64,000 bases of DNA from Thermoplasmata archaeon (GTDB taxonomy: Archaea > Thermoplasmatota > Thermoplasmata > Lutacidiplasmatales > UBA184): assembly GCA_022750435.1 (NCBI GenBank), contig JAKIVS010000005.1:1-64000 (forward strand). The letters are read 5' to 3'. Position 1 is the first letter of the stretch. Every line of letters begins with the position of its first letter. Below, piece after piece: positions 40,926 to 50,480 of this stretch. A model generated the notes under the pieces. It had not been told where the DNA came from. It did no database searches and was given only the letters and a program-made list of their open reading frames with translations. Both the position numbers and the translations under genes were made by a program.

Positions 40926-41879
40926 TCACGCCGTGGGTCGAAGGCGAGCGGCGGAGCGGAGGAACGCGTCGAGCGCCCGGAGGCCGGTCGTTCCGACGAC
41001 CACCGCGATTCCGGCCGCGATCGCGACGGCGCCCGCCGCCTCCAGGGCCGTGGACGGCGAGCCCCGGACGGCCACGGAGAGGAGCCAAGTGACCGGGAAG
41101 CCGAGGACGAGAATCGCCGTGGCGACGCCGAGGTCGACGCGTTTCAGCGCGGCGTACCATGTCCCGACGAAGGCGGTGAGGAGGAGGGCGCTAATCGCCA
41201 CCCAGCTCCACTGGCCGGCCGTGAAGGCCCCGACGGCCGCCACCTGCGACGTGGCGACGAGGTAGCCGACGAGGACGACGGCCCCGATCCCCATCCGGCC
41301 GAGCGCGACGGTTGGGCTCGGGAGGTCCCGAAGGGCCCGTTTGGAGACCGTGTATTCCACCGCCCAAAGCCCCGTCGCCGCGAGGACGAACGCGGAGCCG
41401 TTGGTCCAGATGGGCGTCGTGAGGGCGAGCAGGAGCACGTTGCCGCCGAGCAGGAGCACCGCGGCGAGGGCGGTCGTCCAACGGACCCCCTCGCCGAGGA
41501 CGACGACGCCGAGCACGAGGGCCGGCAGGAACAGCATCCGGTACAGGAAGGAGGCGGTCAGGCCGCCGCCGGCGGCGGTCGCGAGCTGGAGGCCGTGGAA
41601 GAACAGGAGGAACGGAATCGCGCCGCCGAGCACTCCGATCGCCACCAACCGGAGCCAGTCGACGCGGCGCAGCGCCGGGCGCGAAGCCCCGAAAGCGCTC
41701 GCGAGGAAGAGGGGTACCAGCGCCAGGGCGACCACGCCGTTGCGGGCGGTCACGAACGCATCGGAGCTCGTGCCGGCGACGGCGTAGAGGTTCACGAACG
41801 TCGACACGCCGCTCACGACGGCGGTCGTGAAGGCGAGCAGGAGACCGGCCCCGAGGAGGCCGGCGGGGCGTCCGCTCAT
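40926..41879 (-). CDS. EamA/DMT-family transporter, copy 1
   Basis: 317 residues and ten hydrophobic helices in two related halves ([26 protein letters not shown], then [22 protein letters not shown]). Members export amino acids or other metabolites. 85 bases past the HypC stop. A paralogue is at 47809-48936. Confidence 0.88.
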   Translation of the reverse strand: MSGRPAGLLGAGLLLAFTTAVVSGVSTFVNLYAVAGTSSDAFVTARNGVVALALVPLFLASAFGASRPALRRVDWLRLVAIGVLGGAIPFLLFFHGLQLATAAGGGLTASFLYRMLFLPALVLGVVVLGEGVRWTTALAAVLLLGGNVLLLALTTPIWTNGSAFVLAATGLWAVEYTVSKRALRDLPSPTVALGRMGIGAVVLVGYLVATSQVAAVGAFTAGQWSWVAISALLLTAFVGTWYAALKRVDLGVATAILVLGFPVTWLLSVAVRGSPSTALEAAGAVAIAAGIAVVVGTTGLRALDAFLRSAARLRPTA

Positions 41880-41964
41880 TCCTGGCTCCTCCGACCACGG
41901 TCCTCGGTCGGGGCGACTCGCGCGAGGCCGGGGGGGTGGCTTGGGGGCGGTGAACTCGAGTGCT

Positions 41965-42252
41965 TCATAGGACAGTGACCTCCCGTCGGGTCGGCGTCGA
42001 CGGGGAGCGCGGGTCGCTTCCGGGCGCGTCCGCGAATTCGGCGGCCACGCGGAGCGTTTCGCGCGCCTCGGCCTCGCCGAGCCGGCGGATCGCGAATCCG
42101 GCCTGGACGATCACGTAGTCCCCGACCTGGGCCTCGGGGACGTAGAGGAGTTGGGCGGTTCGGGTCACCGACCCGAAGTCGACGAGGGCGACCGGGAGCG
42201 CGGGGTCGTCGGCGGTGATCGCGACGATCCGTCCGGGGGTGGCCAAGCACAT
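41965..42252 (-). CDS. hypC: Hydrogenase maturation chaperone HypC
   Basis: 95 residues. The N-terminus MCLATPGRIVAI carries the cysteine essential for carrying the Fe(CN)2CO group and for contact with the large subunit; VDFGSVTRTAQLLYVPEAQVGDYVIVQAGFAI is the OB-like barrel. ATG 42252. HypD, its usual partner, is not in the window. Last gene of the hydrogenase operon. Confidence 0.92.
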   Translation of the reverse strand: MCLATPGRIVAITADDPALPVALVDFGSVTRTAQLLYVPEAQVGDYVIVQAGFAIRRLGEAEARETLRVAAEFADAPGSDPRSPSTPTRREVTVL

Positions 42253-42269
42253 CGGTTCCGTCCTCCCTC

Positions 42270-42605
42270 TCACTCGGGGCGAGCTCGGAGGCCCTCCGGG
42301 CCCTCCAAGGCAGCCGGGGCGCGTTCGTCCGTCGTCGTGCTGACCGGCGGCACCTCGACCCGGACGAGGACGATTCCTCCGGCCCGCGGGTCGTGGACGT
42401 CGTCCGAACGTTCGACGTCGAGCCGCGAGCCCTCGGCCGGAGTCCCGGCCACCGTGGTCGGCCAGCGGTCCCGGAGGGTGGTCTCGGAGGTGTGGGCGAG
42501 AGCGCCGACCCAGAGCCGGACCACGGAGAACCGGTCGACCGATTCCGTCCGCCCGACCTCGACGAGCTTGCGCCGGAGGTCCCGGAGCATCGCTTCCTCA
42601 TGCAT
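42270..42605 (-). CDS. hypA: HypA-like protein lacking the zinc domain
   Basis: 111 residues from ATG 42605. It begins MHEEAML, keeping the nickel-binding histidine of HypA (MHE), and follows the HypA fold (VRLWVGALAHTSETTLRDRW, GTPAEGSRLDVER, GIVLVRVEVP). The four-cysteine zinc site that HypA uses to sense its partner is missing. It overlaps the protease gene by eight bases, so translation is coupled. A zinc-free nickel chaperone or a HypA decoy is possible. Confidence 0.74.
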   Translation of the reverse strand: MHEEAMLRDLRRKLVEVGRTESVDRFSVVRLWVGALAHTSETTLRDRWPTTVAGTPAEGSRLDVERSDDVHDPRAGGIVLVRVEVPPVSTTTDERAPAALEGPEGLRARPE

Positions 42606-43134
42606 CGGCGAGGACCTCCGGGAACGTTGGTCCATGGAGTCCCAGGTAGCGCCGGACCTCCGACGCCACCTGCTGCGCGACCGGCTCGATGGCGGCGGCG
42701 ACGGCCGCCGACGGCGGGGATCCCGGGTCGAACTGGGCGGCCTCGATCCCGTACAGGATGAGCGTCCCGGGAAGCCGGTCGAGCGCCTGGCCGAGGGCGA
42801 CCGCCTGACCGAGGGAGAAGCCGTGGCTCGAGGTGGCCGAGAGCGGGGTCGGCAAAGGATGGGGCCCGACCTCCCGCCGGACGACCGACCCCGGGGCGCC
42901 CCCGCTTCGGACGGCGTCGACGGCGACGACGAGCTCCCGGCCCTCCCAGAGGTCGATCAGCTCGGTCCCGGCGCCGGTCGCCTCGACGACCCGGCCGACC
43001 CCCCCGAGGAGCGGGCGGACCCGACGGACCACGAGCAGCCCGGCCGCATCGTCCCCCCGGTGCTCGTTCCCGATGCCGACGACGAGCGTCCGCTCGGTCG
43101 GCGGGGGGGCGCGCGGGGACTCCGGCTCCGGCAT
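42598..43134 (-). CDS. [NiFe] hydrogenase maturation protease
   Basis: 178 residues from ATG 43134. M52 family: LVVGIGNEHRGDDAAGLLVVRR (the nickel-sensing glutamate and aspartate), VVAVDAVRSGG, SSHGFSLGQAVALGQ. It removes the C-terminal peptide of the large subunit once nickel is loaded; the alpha subunit here has a 9-residue tail after DPCISCATH that could be that peptide. The gene starts four bases after the alpha subunit stop. Confidence 0.92.
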   Translation of the reverse strand: MPEPESPRAPPPTERTLVVGIGNEHRGDDAAGLLVVRRVRPLLGGVGRVVEATGAGTELIDLWEGRELVVAVDAVRSGGAPGSVVRREVGPHPLPTPLSATSSHGFSLGQAVALGQALDRLPGTLILYGIEAAQFDPGSPPSAAVAAAIEPVAQQVASEVRRYLGLHGPTFPEVLADA

Positions 43135-43138
43135 CGTC

Positions 43139-44434
43139 CTAGTCCCGGGCCAGGTCGAGCGTGAGGAAGTGCGTCGCACAGGAGATGCACGGGTCGTGGT
43201 TGCGGATCGCCCGCTCGCACGCGTCGGTCAGGTGCGCGTCGTCGAGCTCGAGGGAACGCGTGACCACTTCCCGCAGGTCGTCTTCGATCCGCTTCTGGTT
43301 CTGCGAGGTGGGGGCCACGATCTTCGCCTCCTCGATGAGGCCGGTGGCGTCGAGCTGGTACCGGTGGTAGAGCAGTCCCCGGGGCGCCTCGGTCGCCGCC
43401 GCGCACCCCGGGACGTCGAACGGGCCGGCGGCGACCTCGAACGGTCGCTCCGGCGGGCGGTATCCGTCGAGGAGGCGGAGGGCCTCCTCGCACGCCTGGA
43501 CGATCTCGACCGACCGGACCAGGACGCTGCGGAACGGGTTGCGGACGACCGGCTCGAGGCCGACCTCCCGCGCCACGGCGTCGGCGCGCGGGAGGAGCCG
43601 GTCGCGGTTGAGGGCGTAGCGGGCCATCGGGCCCACCAGGTAGGAGCCCCCGTCGCGGCGCATCGAGTGAAGGGCGTTCGAGTGGGGGACCTGGAACTCC
43701 CGGAACTCTTCCTCGAAGCGGGTCGCCGGAATCCGGAGGCCCCGGCTCGAAACGACCTCGCCTTCGTTCATCGGGTACTCCTCCGGGTGGCGAAGGGCGA
43801 CGAACTCGTAGTCCTCCTCGACGGCCGGGAACGGGAGACCGGCGGCGAACCGGACGGTCTCCTCGGCGATCCCGAGCGCCTCCTCGAGCACGGGGCGCAG
43901 GGGTTCGAGCTCCTCGCGCGACGGGCACCGGTAGAAGCCGCCGACCCGGACGTTTACCGGGTGGATCTCCCGTCCGCCCAGCGCCGTCATGATCGCGTTG
44001 CCGGCCTTCTTCAGCCGGAGACCCCGCTGGACGAGGATCGGATGGTCCTTCGCCATCCGGATCGCGTCGGGGTAGCCGAGGAAGTCGGGGACGTGGAGCA
44101 GGTAGACGTGGAGCGCGTGGCTCTCGATCCACTCCCCGCAGTACAGCATCCTCCGCAGGGCCCGGACGGCGGGCGTCACCCGAAGCCCGAGCCCGTGCTC
44201 GAGGGCATGGCAGGCGCTCATCTGGTAGGCGACGGGGCAGATTCCGCAGATCCGGGCGGTGATGTCGGGGGATTCGAGGTAGGAGCGCCCGCGGAGGAAC
44301 GCCTCGAAGAACCGGGGCGGCTCGAAGATCCGAAGTTCGACCTCCTCCACCGTCCGGTCGTGGATCCGGACCCGGAGCGCCCCCTCCCCTTCCACGCGGG
44401 CGAGGTAGTCGACGGCGATCGTCCGGTCGGTCAC
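43139..44434 (-). CDS. hyhL: Group 3b [NiFe] hydrogenase alpha (large) subunit
   Basis: 431 residues, the catalytic subunit holding nickel and iron. L1 motif [14 protein letters not shown] and L2 motif [11 protein letters not shown] give the four ligand cysteines. [16 protein letters not shown] and the group 3 block [20 protein letters not shown] fit NAD(P)-linked sulfhydrogenase (HydA/HyhL) enzymes. GTG 44434 overlaps the delta stop by four bases. Confidence 0.96.
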   Translation of the reverse strand: MTDRTIAVDYLARVEGEGALRVRIHDRTVEEVELRIFEPPRFFEAFLRGRSYLESPDITARICGICPVAYQMSACHALEHGLGLRVTPAVRALRRMLYCGEWIESHALHVYLLHVPDFLGYPDAIRMAKDHPILVQRGLRLKKAGNAIMTALGGREIHPVNVRVGGFYRCPSREELEPLRPVLEEALGIAEETVRFAAGLPFPAVEEDYEFVALRHPEEYPMNEGEVVSSRGLRIPATRFEEEFREFQVPHSNALHSMRRDGGSYLVGPMARYALNRDRLLPRADAVAREVGLEPVVRNPFRSVLVRSVEIVQACEEALRLLDGYRPPERPFEVAAGPFDVPGCAAATEAPRGLLYHRYQLDATGLIEEAKIVAPTSQNQKRIEDDLREVVTRSLELDDAHLTDACERAIRNHDPCISCATHFLTLDLARD

Positions 44435-45228
44435 GGTCCCCCCCCGGCCGGGACGTCCGTGGCCCCGGCGGCCGCCCGGAACGAGGGCGCGTTGGCGTTG
44501 AACGTACGGTAGATCCGGTGGACCGCCGGCGGGTCCATGCCGAGCTCGAGGAGCTTCCCCCGGAGGGAGGGAGCGTTCGGAGAGTCCTGCGGCCCGAAGC
44601 AACCGTAGCACCCCCGGTCGAACGACGGGCAGAGGGCGCCGCATCCGGCCTGGGTCACCGGCCCGAGGCACGGTGTGCCGCGCGCGACGAGGACGCAGAC
44701 GGTTCCACGCCGCTTGCACTCGACGCAGACGCTCTCGGTCGGGACGTTCGGGGTCCGGTGCCCGAGGAAGGCGGTGATCACCTCCAGGAGCTGTCCCTTC
44801 TGGATCGGGCAGCCGCGCAACTCGAAGTCGACCGGCACGTGGTCCCCGATCGCCGTGGAGGTGGCGACGGTCCGGATGTACTCGGGCCGCGCGTAGACCA
44901 CGCGGGTGTACTCCCGAACGTCGGCGAAATTCCGCAGCGCCTGGATCCCGCCGGCGGTGGCGCACGCCCCGATCGTGACGAGGTGCCGGGCGTTCGCCCG
45001 GATCGCCTGGATCCGCTCGGCGTCGCCCGGCGTCGTGATTGACCCCTCGACGAGGGCGAGGTCGTACGGCCCGTCGAGGACGGCGCTCGACGCCTCCCGG
45101 AAATCCGCGATCTCCACGCGGTCGGCGACCGGGAGGAGTTCGTCCTCGCAGTCGAGGAGCGTCAGCTGGCAGCCGTCGCACGAGGCGAACTTGAAGATGC
45201 CGAGCTTCGGCCGGGCCGCCGCGGTCAT
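44431..45228 (-). CDS. hyhS: Group 3b [NiFe] hydrogenase delta (small) subunit
   Basis: 265 residues. It carries electrons from the active site through iron-sulfur clusters: [91 protein letters not shown] hold ligands for three [4Fe-4S] clusters. No Tat signal, so cytoplasmic. Confidence 0.96.
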   Translation of the reverse strand: MTAAARPKLGIFKFASCDGCQLTLLDCEDELLPVADRVEIADFREASSAVLDGPYDLALVEGSITTPGDAERIQAIRANARHLVTIGACATAGGIQALRNFADVREYTRVVYARPEYIRTVATSTAIGDHVPVDFELRGCPIQKGQLLEVITAFLGHRTPNVPTESVCVECKRRGTVCVLVARGTPCLGPVTQAGCGALCPSFDRGCYGCFGPQDSPNAPSLRGKLLELGMDPPAVHRIYRTFNANAPSFRAAAGATDVPAGGGP

Positions 45229-45229
45229 C

Positions 45230-46099
45230 TCACACCTCCCGGACGGCGAGGAACGGCGCGATCTCCCGGTAGCGGAACACCGGGCCGTGGCGACAGACGA
45301 ACGACGGGCCGAACTGGCAGTGGCCGCAGAGACCGACGGCGCACTTCATGTTCCGTTCCATCGACAGCCAGATCGCGTCCGCGGGGACCCCGCGCGCGAC
45401 CAGCGCCTTCGCGGTCAGCTTCATCATGATCTCCGGACCGCACAGGAAGGCGACCGTGTTCGCGGGCTCGATGCGGACGTCGGGGAGGCGGGCGGTGACG
45501 AGCCCGACGTCACCGTACCAGTCGCGGCCGGCCGTGTCGACGGTGGTCTGGAACCGGAGGTCCGAGCGTTGCCGCCATCCTTGGATCTCGGCGTAGTAGA
45601 CGAGGTCCTTCGGGGTCTTCGCCCCGTAGATCAGCTCGACGCGGCCGTACTTCGACCGCTCCCGGAGGATCTCGTAGAGCGCGGGGCGGAGCGGTGGCAG
45701 GCCGAGGCCTCCCGCGACGAGGACGACGTCCCGTCCCGCCGACTCCCGAACGGGCCAGCCGGTTCCGTAGGGGCCGCGGACGCCAACGACGCCGCCGGGG
45801 GCCGCCTCCGAGAGGGCGAGACTGACCTTTCCGGCGGCTCGCACGGTGTGGAGGTACCGATCCGGGGCGGCCGGGTCGCCGCTGATCGAGATGGCCGCTT
45901 CGCCGACGCCGTACACATACAGCATGTTGAACTGGCCGGGCCGGAACGACAGCGGACCGCGGCGCTCCCTCGGGGCGAGGTCGAGCGTCACGGTGTCTGC
46001 GGTCTCGCCGGTCCTTGAGCGAACCTCGAACGGCACCGGCACGATGCCGGGAGGCCGGTCGATGCCGGGCGGTCCCGGCGGCTCCCCGTTAGCGCCCAT
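45230..46099 (-). CDS. hyhG: Hydrogenase gamma subunit (FAD/NAD(P) reductase)
   Basis: 289 residues. FAD domain ([20 protein letters not shown]), NAD(P) domain ([32 protein letters not shown]), and a C-terminal [2Fe-2S] group [23 protein letters not shown]. It exchanges electrons with NAD(P)H. The cNMP-domain gene overlaps it by 11 bases upstream. Confidence 0.94.
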   Translation of the reverse strand: MGANGEPPGPPGIDRPPGIVPVPFEVRSRTGETADTVTLDLAPRERRGPLSFRPGQFNMLYVYGVGEAAISISGDPAAPDRYLHTVRAAGKVSLALSEAAPGGVVGVRGPYGTGWPVRESAGRDVVLVAGGLGLPPLRPALYEILRERSKYGRVELIYGAKTPKDLVYYAEIQGWRQRSDLRFQTTVDTAGRDWYGDVGLVTARLPDVRIEPANTVAFLCGPEIMMKLTAKALVARGVPADAIWLSMERNMKCAVGLCGHCQFGPSFVCRHGPVFRYREIAPFLAVREV

Positions 46100-46553
46100 G
46101 GAGGTCGAGCAGTTGGAGCCGCGTATTCTCGAGGCGCTGGGCGATGACGGGAAGGAGCCGGTGGAGGAACCGGTAGCCGTCGGCCGGTCGGTCGTCGAGG
46201 AGCTGGCGGAGCGGTCCCGCGGCGAGCCCGAGGGCCCGGGTCGGCTTCACGGCCCGTGCGTCGATCCGCCACCGGTGCGGGGAGAAGAGCCACGACCAGC
46301 CGAGGACCTCGCCCGGACCGAGCGTCTGGACCGTCGTCCGGGGCCGGTCGGGCACGATGATCTCGAGAGCGACCTTCCCGGAGAAGAGGGCGAGGAACTC
46401 ATCGGCAGGGTCCCCCTCCCGCACGATCAGCGCTCCGGCCTCGAACGTCCGGGCGTACGCCTTCTCGGTGAGCCGGGCGAGGAACTCCGGGTCCATGTCG
46501 CGGAAGAACCGGTGGTCGGCGAGCCGGAGCTCCTCGGGCGCCTCGTCGCTCAT
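46089..46553 (-). CDS. Cyclic-nucleotide-binding-domain protein without HTH (hydrogenase-associated)
   Basis: 154 residues of a Crp-like beta-roll: FFRDMDPEFLARLTEKAYARTFEAGALIVREGDPADEFLALFSGKVAL, then GPGEVLGWSWLFSPHRWRIDARAV at the place of the phosphate-binding cassette. The protein stops at the C-helix, so there is no DNA-binding domain. It lies inside the hydrogenase operon, overlapping beta by four bases. A direct control of the hydrogenase by nucleotide binding is inferred. Similar genes occur in other group 3b clusters. Confidence 0.88.
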   Translation of the reverse strand: MSDEAPEELRLADHRFFRDMDPEFLARLTEKAYARTFEAGALIVREGDPADEFLALFSGKVALEIIVPDRPRTTVQTLGPGEVLGWSWLFSPHRWRIDARAVKPTRALGLAAGPLRQLLDDRPADGYRFLHRLLPVIAQRLENTRLQLLDLHGR

Positions 46554-47737
46554 CCTCCCGTCCCTCCGGCCGCCGTGCGGACCCCGGGCATCGCCCGGAT
46601 CGCCGCGACCTCCTCGGTGAGGTCGATCCCGACGGGGCACCAGGTGATGCACCGACCGCAACCAACGCAGCCGGAGCGGTCGAACTGGTCGTACCACGTC
46701 GCCAGCTTGTGCGTCATCCACTGACGGTAGCGCGACGGAGTCGATTTCCGGACTGGCGAGCCGTGCAGCTCGGTGAACGCCGAGTGGAAGCACGAATCCC
46801 ACCGGCGCCACCGTTCGACGTGCTCCCCGGTGAGGTCCGGCACCTCCTCGGTCGAGTGGCAGAAGCAGGTCGGACACGCCATCGTGCAGTTGGCGCACGA
46901 CAAGCACCGCTCGGCGACGGACGCCCATCGGGGATGTTCCGGGGTTTCGACGAGCAGGTCCCGGATCTGGTGGAGGTCCATCGACCGGCCCATCGACGCG
47001 GACGTACGCGCCACGACCGCGCCCGCGGCCCCCAGGTCCGGGGCGGAGGCGGGGCGGAGGGGCACGGAGTGGAGGACCGAGGCCCCGGCGGGGGAACCGA
47101 CCTCGACGAGGAACCGGTGGCGGCCCTCGCCGAGGAGTTCGGTCAGAGCGAGGTCGTGGTCGCCCCCGACGGCCGGACCCGTCCCCATCGAGGCGCAGAA
47201 ACAGGTTCCGCCGGCGACGCCGCACTGCACGGCGACCCGGAGGGTCCGGGCCCGTCGAGCGGCGTACCCCGGGTCGCCTCCCGACCGGAACACCCGGTCC
47301 TGGATCGCGATCGCGGCGAGCTCGCAGGCCCGGACGCCGAGGAAGACGAACGCCGGCCCGTCCGTCGGCTCGGCGTCGACGCGGAAGGAGCCGTCGGTCC
47401 GATGGGCCGTCCAGAGTCGTTCCCGGGACGGGAACAGGTATTTCTTCCAGCTCTGGGGGCCGACCGCGTAGCCGAACAGCGCGTCATCGTTCCGGCGTTC
47501 GAGGCGGTACGTTCCTGCCTCCTGACGGTCGGTCCAGCCGATCGGAAGGTCGGACTCCTGGTGGATCTCTCCGTACACGATGGCGCCGTCCCGGACGATC
47601 GGGCCGACGACCCGATAGCCGGCCGTACCGAGCGCCGCCAGGAACCGGGGGAAGTCCGACCGCTCCAGGGTGTGCCGGCTGCCGACCGAGAGGAGCTCCC
47701 CGGACGGGGCGATGGCGGTGGGGGGAGTGGCGGTCAT
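46550..47737 (-). CDS. hyhB: Hydrogenase beta subunit (ferredoxin-like)
   Basis: 395 residues from ATG 47737. C-terminal two [4Fe-4S] signatures: RCLSCANCTMACPTCFC and GCVGCGRCITWCPVGIDL. The N-terminal domain (VFLGVRACELAAIAIQDRVF) matches the beta subunit of sulfhydrogenases (HydB/HyhB). First gene of the operon. A TATA-like element lies at 47783-47789, giving a short leader. Confidence 0.94.
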   Translation of the reverse strand: MTATPPTAIAPSGELLSVGSRHTLERSDFPRFLAALGTAGYRVVGPIVRDGAIVYGEIHQESDLPIGWTDRQEAGTYRLERRNDDALFGYAVGPQSWKKYLFPSRERLWTAHRTDGSFRVDAEPTDGPAFVFLGVRACELAAIAIQDRVFRSGGDPGYAARRARTLRVAVQCGVAGGTCFCASMGTGPAVGGDHDLALTELLGEGRHRFLVEVGSPAGASVLHSVPLRPASAPDLGAAGAVVARTSASMGRSMDLHQIRDLLVETPEHPRWASVAERCLSCANCTMACPTCFCHSTEEVPDLTGEHVERWRRWDSCFHSAFTELHGSPVRKSTPSRYRQWMTHKLATWYDQFDRSGCVGCGRCITWCPVGIDLTEEVAAIRAMPGVRTAAGGTGG

Positions 47738-47782
47738 GTTCGTTCCGTTCCCGAGAGTGGGTCGACGACCGGTGGTGCGGAG

Positions 47783-47789
47783 GATAAAC
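47783..47789. promoter_or_regulatory. TATA element between hydrogenase operon and EamA gene
   Basis: GATAAAC, 23 nt before ATG 47809 on the plus strand; on the minus strand GTTTATC with ~46 nt to the hydrogenase beta ATG. Confidence 0.5.
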
Positions 47790-47808
47790 GCCTCGTCAAG
47801 TCGAGTCG

Positions 47809-48936
47809 ATGAAGCGCCCCGGACCCTCGGTGGGCCGGAGAATTCCAGTTCCGGAGCCCGTCGGTCCGTGGTCGAATCCTCGCGAGGATTCCGTCGCCAT
47901 CGAACGGCCGCGACCGGCGAGTCAACCGGACTCGACCGACCCCTCAAGTGGAGGGCGGCCGAAGTACGGGTGGTCCCCGGAGGGCTCCGTGGTCGAGGGG
48001 CGTTCGTTCGGGACGAGCGGGGTCCCGCAGCTCCTCCTGCTCGGACTCCTCTGGGGAGCCACGTTCCCGATCGCCCGGCTCGGCGTCGCAGCCGGGGCGA
48101 ATCCGTTCGTCCTCGTGGTGCTCGACCTCCTCCTGGCCGCGGCGGTCCTGGCCCCCGTCGCCCTCCGGAGCGGGGCCGTCCGCCCGCCCGTTCGGGAACT
48201 CGCCCGGTCGGCCGGTCTCGGGGCGCTCCTGATCGGCGGGATCAACCTGCCTCTCTACTGGGGCCTCCAGCATGCCACCGGGGGCAGCGCCTCGATCGTC
48301 TACGCCACGTCGCCGATCATCAGCCTCGGCGTCCTCTACCTCGCCGGCAGCGCCGTGGAGATGCACCGTCGCCAGGCGGCGGCGCTCGCGCTCGGCCTCG
48401 GGGGCGTCGTCCTGCTCGGGCTCGCCGGCGGCGGCAGTTCCGTGTCGGCCGGCCTGGTCGTGCTCGCCGCGTTCGCCCTCGGGGCGACCTGCCAGGGCGT
48501 CGGCGCGGTCCTGGTCGGCCGGGCCCGCCCTGAGGGGGAGGGGCCCTGGGGATTGACGTTCCAGTTCGTCGGCGGCGCCGTCGCCGCGACGATCGTGCTG
48601 ATGCTCCTCGCGCCGACCGCCGCCTTCCCGCTGACCGTGCCGGTGATTGGCTCGGTGGTCTATGTGGGGGTCGTCTCGATGGCGCTCGGCTACACGATCT
48701 TCTTCGAGCTGATCCACCGCTCGGGAGCGGTCCGCGCCAACCAGGTGACGTTCCTCAACCCGGTCGCGGCGCTCTCGATCGGGGTGCTCGCGTTCGGCGA
48801 GGGGTGGGAGCCCCTCGAGGCGGTGGCGCTCGCCGTGATCGTCGCGGCGCTCCTCCTGTTGCAGCCGTACCATCGCCACCGGGCGACCCTCCCCGATCCG
48901 GAACCCCCGTCGCCGGCCACCCGACGGCCGGTGTGA
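47809..48936 (+). CDS. EamA/DMT-family transporter, copy 2
   Basis: 375 residues from ATG 47809, which sits 23 nt after the TATA element. Ten helices (PQLLLLGLLWGATFPIARLGVAAGANPF ... YVGVVSMALGYTIFFELIHRSGAVRANQV) in the usual two halves. The first ~65 residues are hydrophilic and not found in most family members. GTG 47989 would remove them and is the alternative start. Divergent from the hydrogenase operon. Substrate unknown. Confidence 0.86.
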   Translation: MKRPGPSVGRRIPVPEPVGPWSNPREDSVAIERPRPASQPDSTDPSSGGRPKYGWSPEGSVVEGRSFGTSGVPQLLLLGLLWGATFPIARLGVAAGANPFVLVVLDLLLAAAVLAPVALRSGAVRPPVRELARSAGLGALLIGGINLPLYWGLQHATGGSASIVYATSPIISLGVLYLAGSAVEMHRRQAAALALGLGGVVLLGLAGGGSSVSAGLVVLAAFALGATCQGVGAVLVGRARPEGEGPWGLTFQFVGGAVAATIVLMLLAPTAAFPLTVPVIGSVVYVGVVSMALGYTIFFELIHRSGAVRANQVTFLNPVAALSIGVLAFGEGWEPLEAVALAVIVAALLLLQPYHRHRATLPDPEPPSPATRRPV

Positions 48937-48947
48937 GGGGAGGTGGG

Positions 48948-49871
48948 CTACGGCACCGCCGTGAGCCAGCTCGCGTACGCCGGGTTCCGCCCGTGGATCG
49001 CGTCCTCGTACCGGAGCTGCAGTCGCTTCGTGACCGGGTAGGCGCCGGTGCCGATCGGCCGTCCGTCGACCTCGCGGATCGGGGTGATCCCGGCGGCGGT
49101 GCCGGTGTAGAAGAGTTCGTCCGAGGTGAACAGCTCCTCCCGGCTGAAGTCGTTCCGCCGGAACTCGATCCGCTCGTCGGCGACGAATCGGATGACCGTG
49201 TCTCGGGTCACCCCCCGGAGGATCCCGGAGCTGGCGGGCGGGGTGCTGACGACCCCGTTCTTGACGCGGAAGAGGTTCTCTCCCGGTCCTTCCGCCACCA
49301 TCCCCTGGGAGTTCAGCAGAATCGCTTCGTCGTACCCGCCGCTGACCGCCTCCATCTTCGCGAGCGCCGAGTTCGCGTAGTTCGCTGCGCACTTCGCCTG
49401 GGGCGGCAGCGAGCGCGAGTCGACGCGAACCCAGCTCGAGACGGTGGCGCGCACCCCGCGCTCCACCCCGGCCGCGCCGAGATAGGCGCCCCACTCCCAC
49501 ATCCCGATCGCGACCTGGGTCGGGCTCTGGGTCGGGTCGAGCCCCATCTGGCCGTACCCCGAGAAGGCGATGGGCCGAAGGTACGCCTCCGGGGTCTCGT
49601 TCGCTCGGATCAGCTCGACGGTCGCCTGTCGGAGCGTCAGGACGTCGAACGGCATCTTCATCCGGTAGACGCGCGCGCTGTCGAGGAACCGGACGAGATG
49701 CTCGTCGAGCCGGAACACGGCGGACCCCCGGTCGGTGCGGTGGCAGCGGATCCCCTCGAACACCGCGTACCCGTAGTGGAGGCCGTGGGTCAGCACGTGG
49801 ACGCGGGCGTCGTTCCACGGAACGAGCCGCCCGTCCATCCAGATCCATCGGAGGGGGCGGAGGTCGACCAT
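48948..49871 (-). CDS. ilvE: Branched-chain amino acid aminotransferase
   Basis: 307 residues, fold-type IV PLP enzyme. WNDARVHVLTHGLHYGYAVFEGIRCH, the PLP lysine in LPPQAKCAANYANSALAKMEA, GYDEAILLNSQGMVAEGPGENLFRVKNG, and TGTAAGITPI. Makes Val, Leu and Ile from their 2-oxo acids with glutamate. ATG 49871 lies 27 nt from GTTTAAC on the plus strand, a TATA element for a leaderless message. Confidence 0.95.
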   Translation of the reverse strand: MVDLRPLRWIWMDGRLVPWNDARVHVLTHGLHYGYAVFEGIRCHRTDRGSAVFRLDEHLVRFLDSARVYRMKMPFDVLTLRQATVELIRANETPEAYLRPIAFSGYGQMGLDPTQSPTQVAIGMWEWGAYLGAAGVERGVRATVSSWVRVDSRSLPPQAKCAANYANSALAKMEAVSGGYDEAILLNSQGMVAEGPGENLFRVKNGVVSTPPASSGILRGVTRDTVIRFVADERIEFRRNDFSREELFTSDELFYTGTAAGITPIREVDGRPIGTGAYPVTKRLQLRYEDAIHGRNPAYASWLTAVP

Positions 49872-49894
49872 CCGACCCGAGGAGGTCCGCCGGA

Positions 49895-49901
49895 GTTTAA
49901 C
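49895..49901 (-). promoter_or_regulatory. TATA box of ilvE
   Basis: GTTTAAC on the plus strand (GTTAAAC on the coding strand), centred 27 nt before ATG 49871. Confidence 0.5.
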
Positions 49902-49961
49902 TTTCGTCGGGTCGGACCGGGAACCTCGGCCCCCCGGGCCGAGCGGTTCCGTGGTCCGCGG

Positions 49962-50453
49962 CTACTTCGCCGGGGAACTCGCGCCGCGGGACCGCTTCGG
50001 AGCGGGGGCCGGGGCGGGCAGGGGCCGGACCACGAGTACGGAGCAGTGGGCGTGGTGGAGGACGCCGTCGCTGACGCTTCCCACGAGGAGGCGGCCGGTG
50101 GTGGAGAGCCCGCGGGCGCCCATCACGAGCAGGTCGGGGTTCCGCTCCTCGAGGAATTGGAGCAACTCCTCGACGACGATCCCCTCCCGAACCTCCGTGG
50201 ACACCATGGCGACCCCCGCCTTCCGGGCGCTCTCCGCCGACGTCCGAAGGAGCGCCTCGACGGCCTTTCGGTTCGAGGCGAGGACTTCGAGCAGGACTCC
50301 CCCTTCGTCCGAGTAGAGGACCGGCGCCGGGGCGACGCCGACGATCGTCAACGTCGCCGAGGCGAGCTTGGCAAGCGCCGTGGCCGACTCGAGCGCCCGG
50401 TCGGCGGACTTGGAGCCGTCGACGGCGACGGCGATCGAGCGGAGCGCGGTCAT
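49962..50453 (-). CDS. uspA: Universal stress protein (UspA), copy 2
   Basis: 163 residues. LRSIAVAVDGSKSADRALESATALAKLASATL, LLQFLEERNPDLLVMGARGLSTTGRLLVGSVSDGVLHHAHCSVLVV, then an A/P-rich basic tail. By eye about 60% like copy 1 at 39 kb; the GARGLSTTGR ATP site is identical. CGTTAAATCGG on the minus strand, ~29 nt upstream, fits a TATA box. Confidence 0.92.
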   Translation of the reverse strand: MTALRSIAVAVDGSKSADRALESATALAKLASATLTIVGVAPAPVLYSDEGGVLLEVLASNRKAVEALLRTSAESARKAGVAMVSTEVREGIVVEELLQFLEERNPDLLVMGARGLSTTGRLLVGSVSDGVLHHAHCSVLVVRPLPAPAPAPKRSRGASSPAK

Positions 50454-50480
50454 CGAACGTGCGGAGGCCCGACGGCCGAT

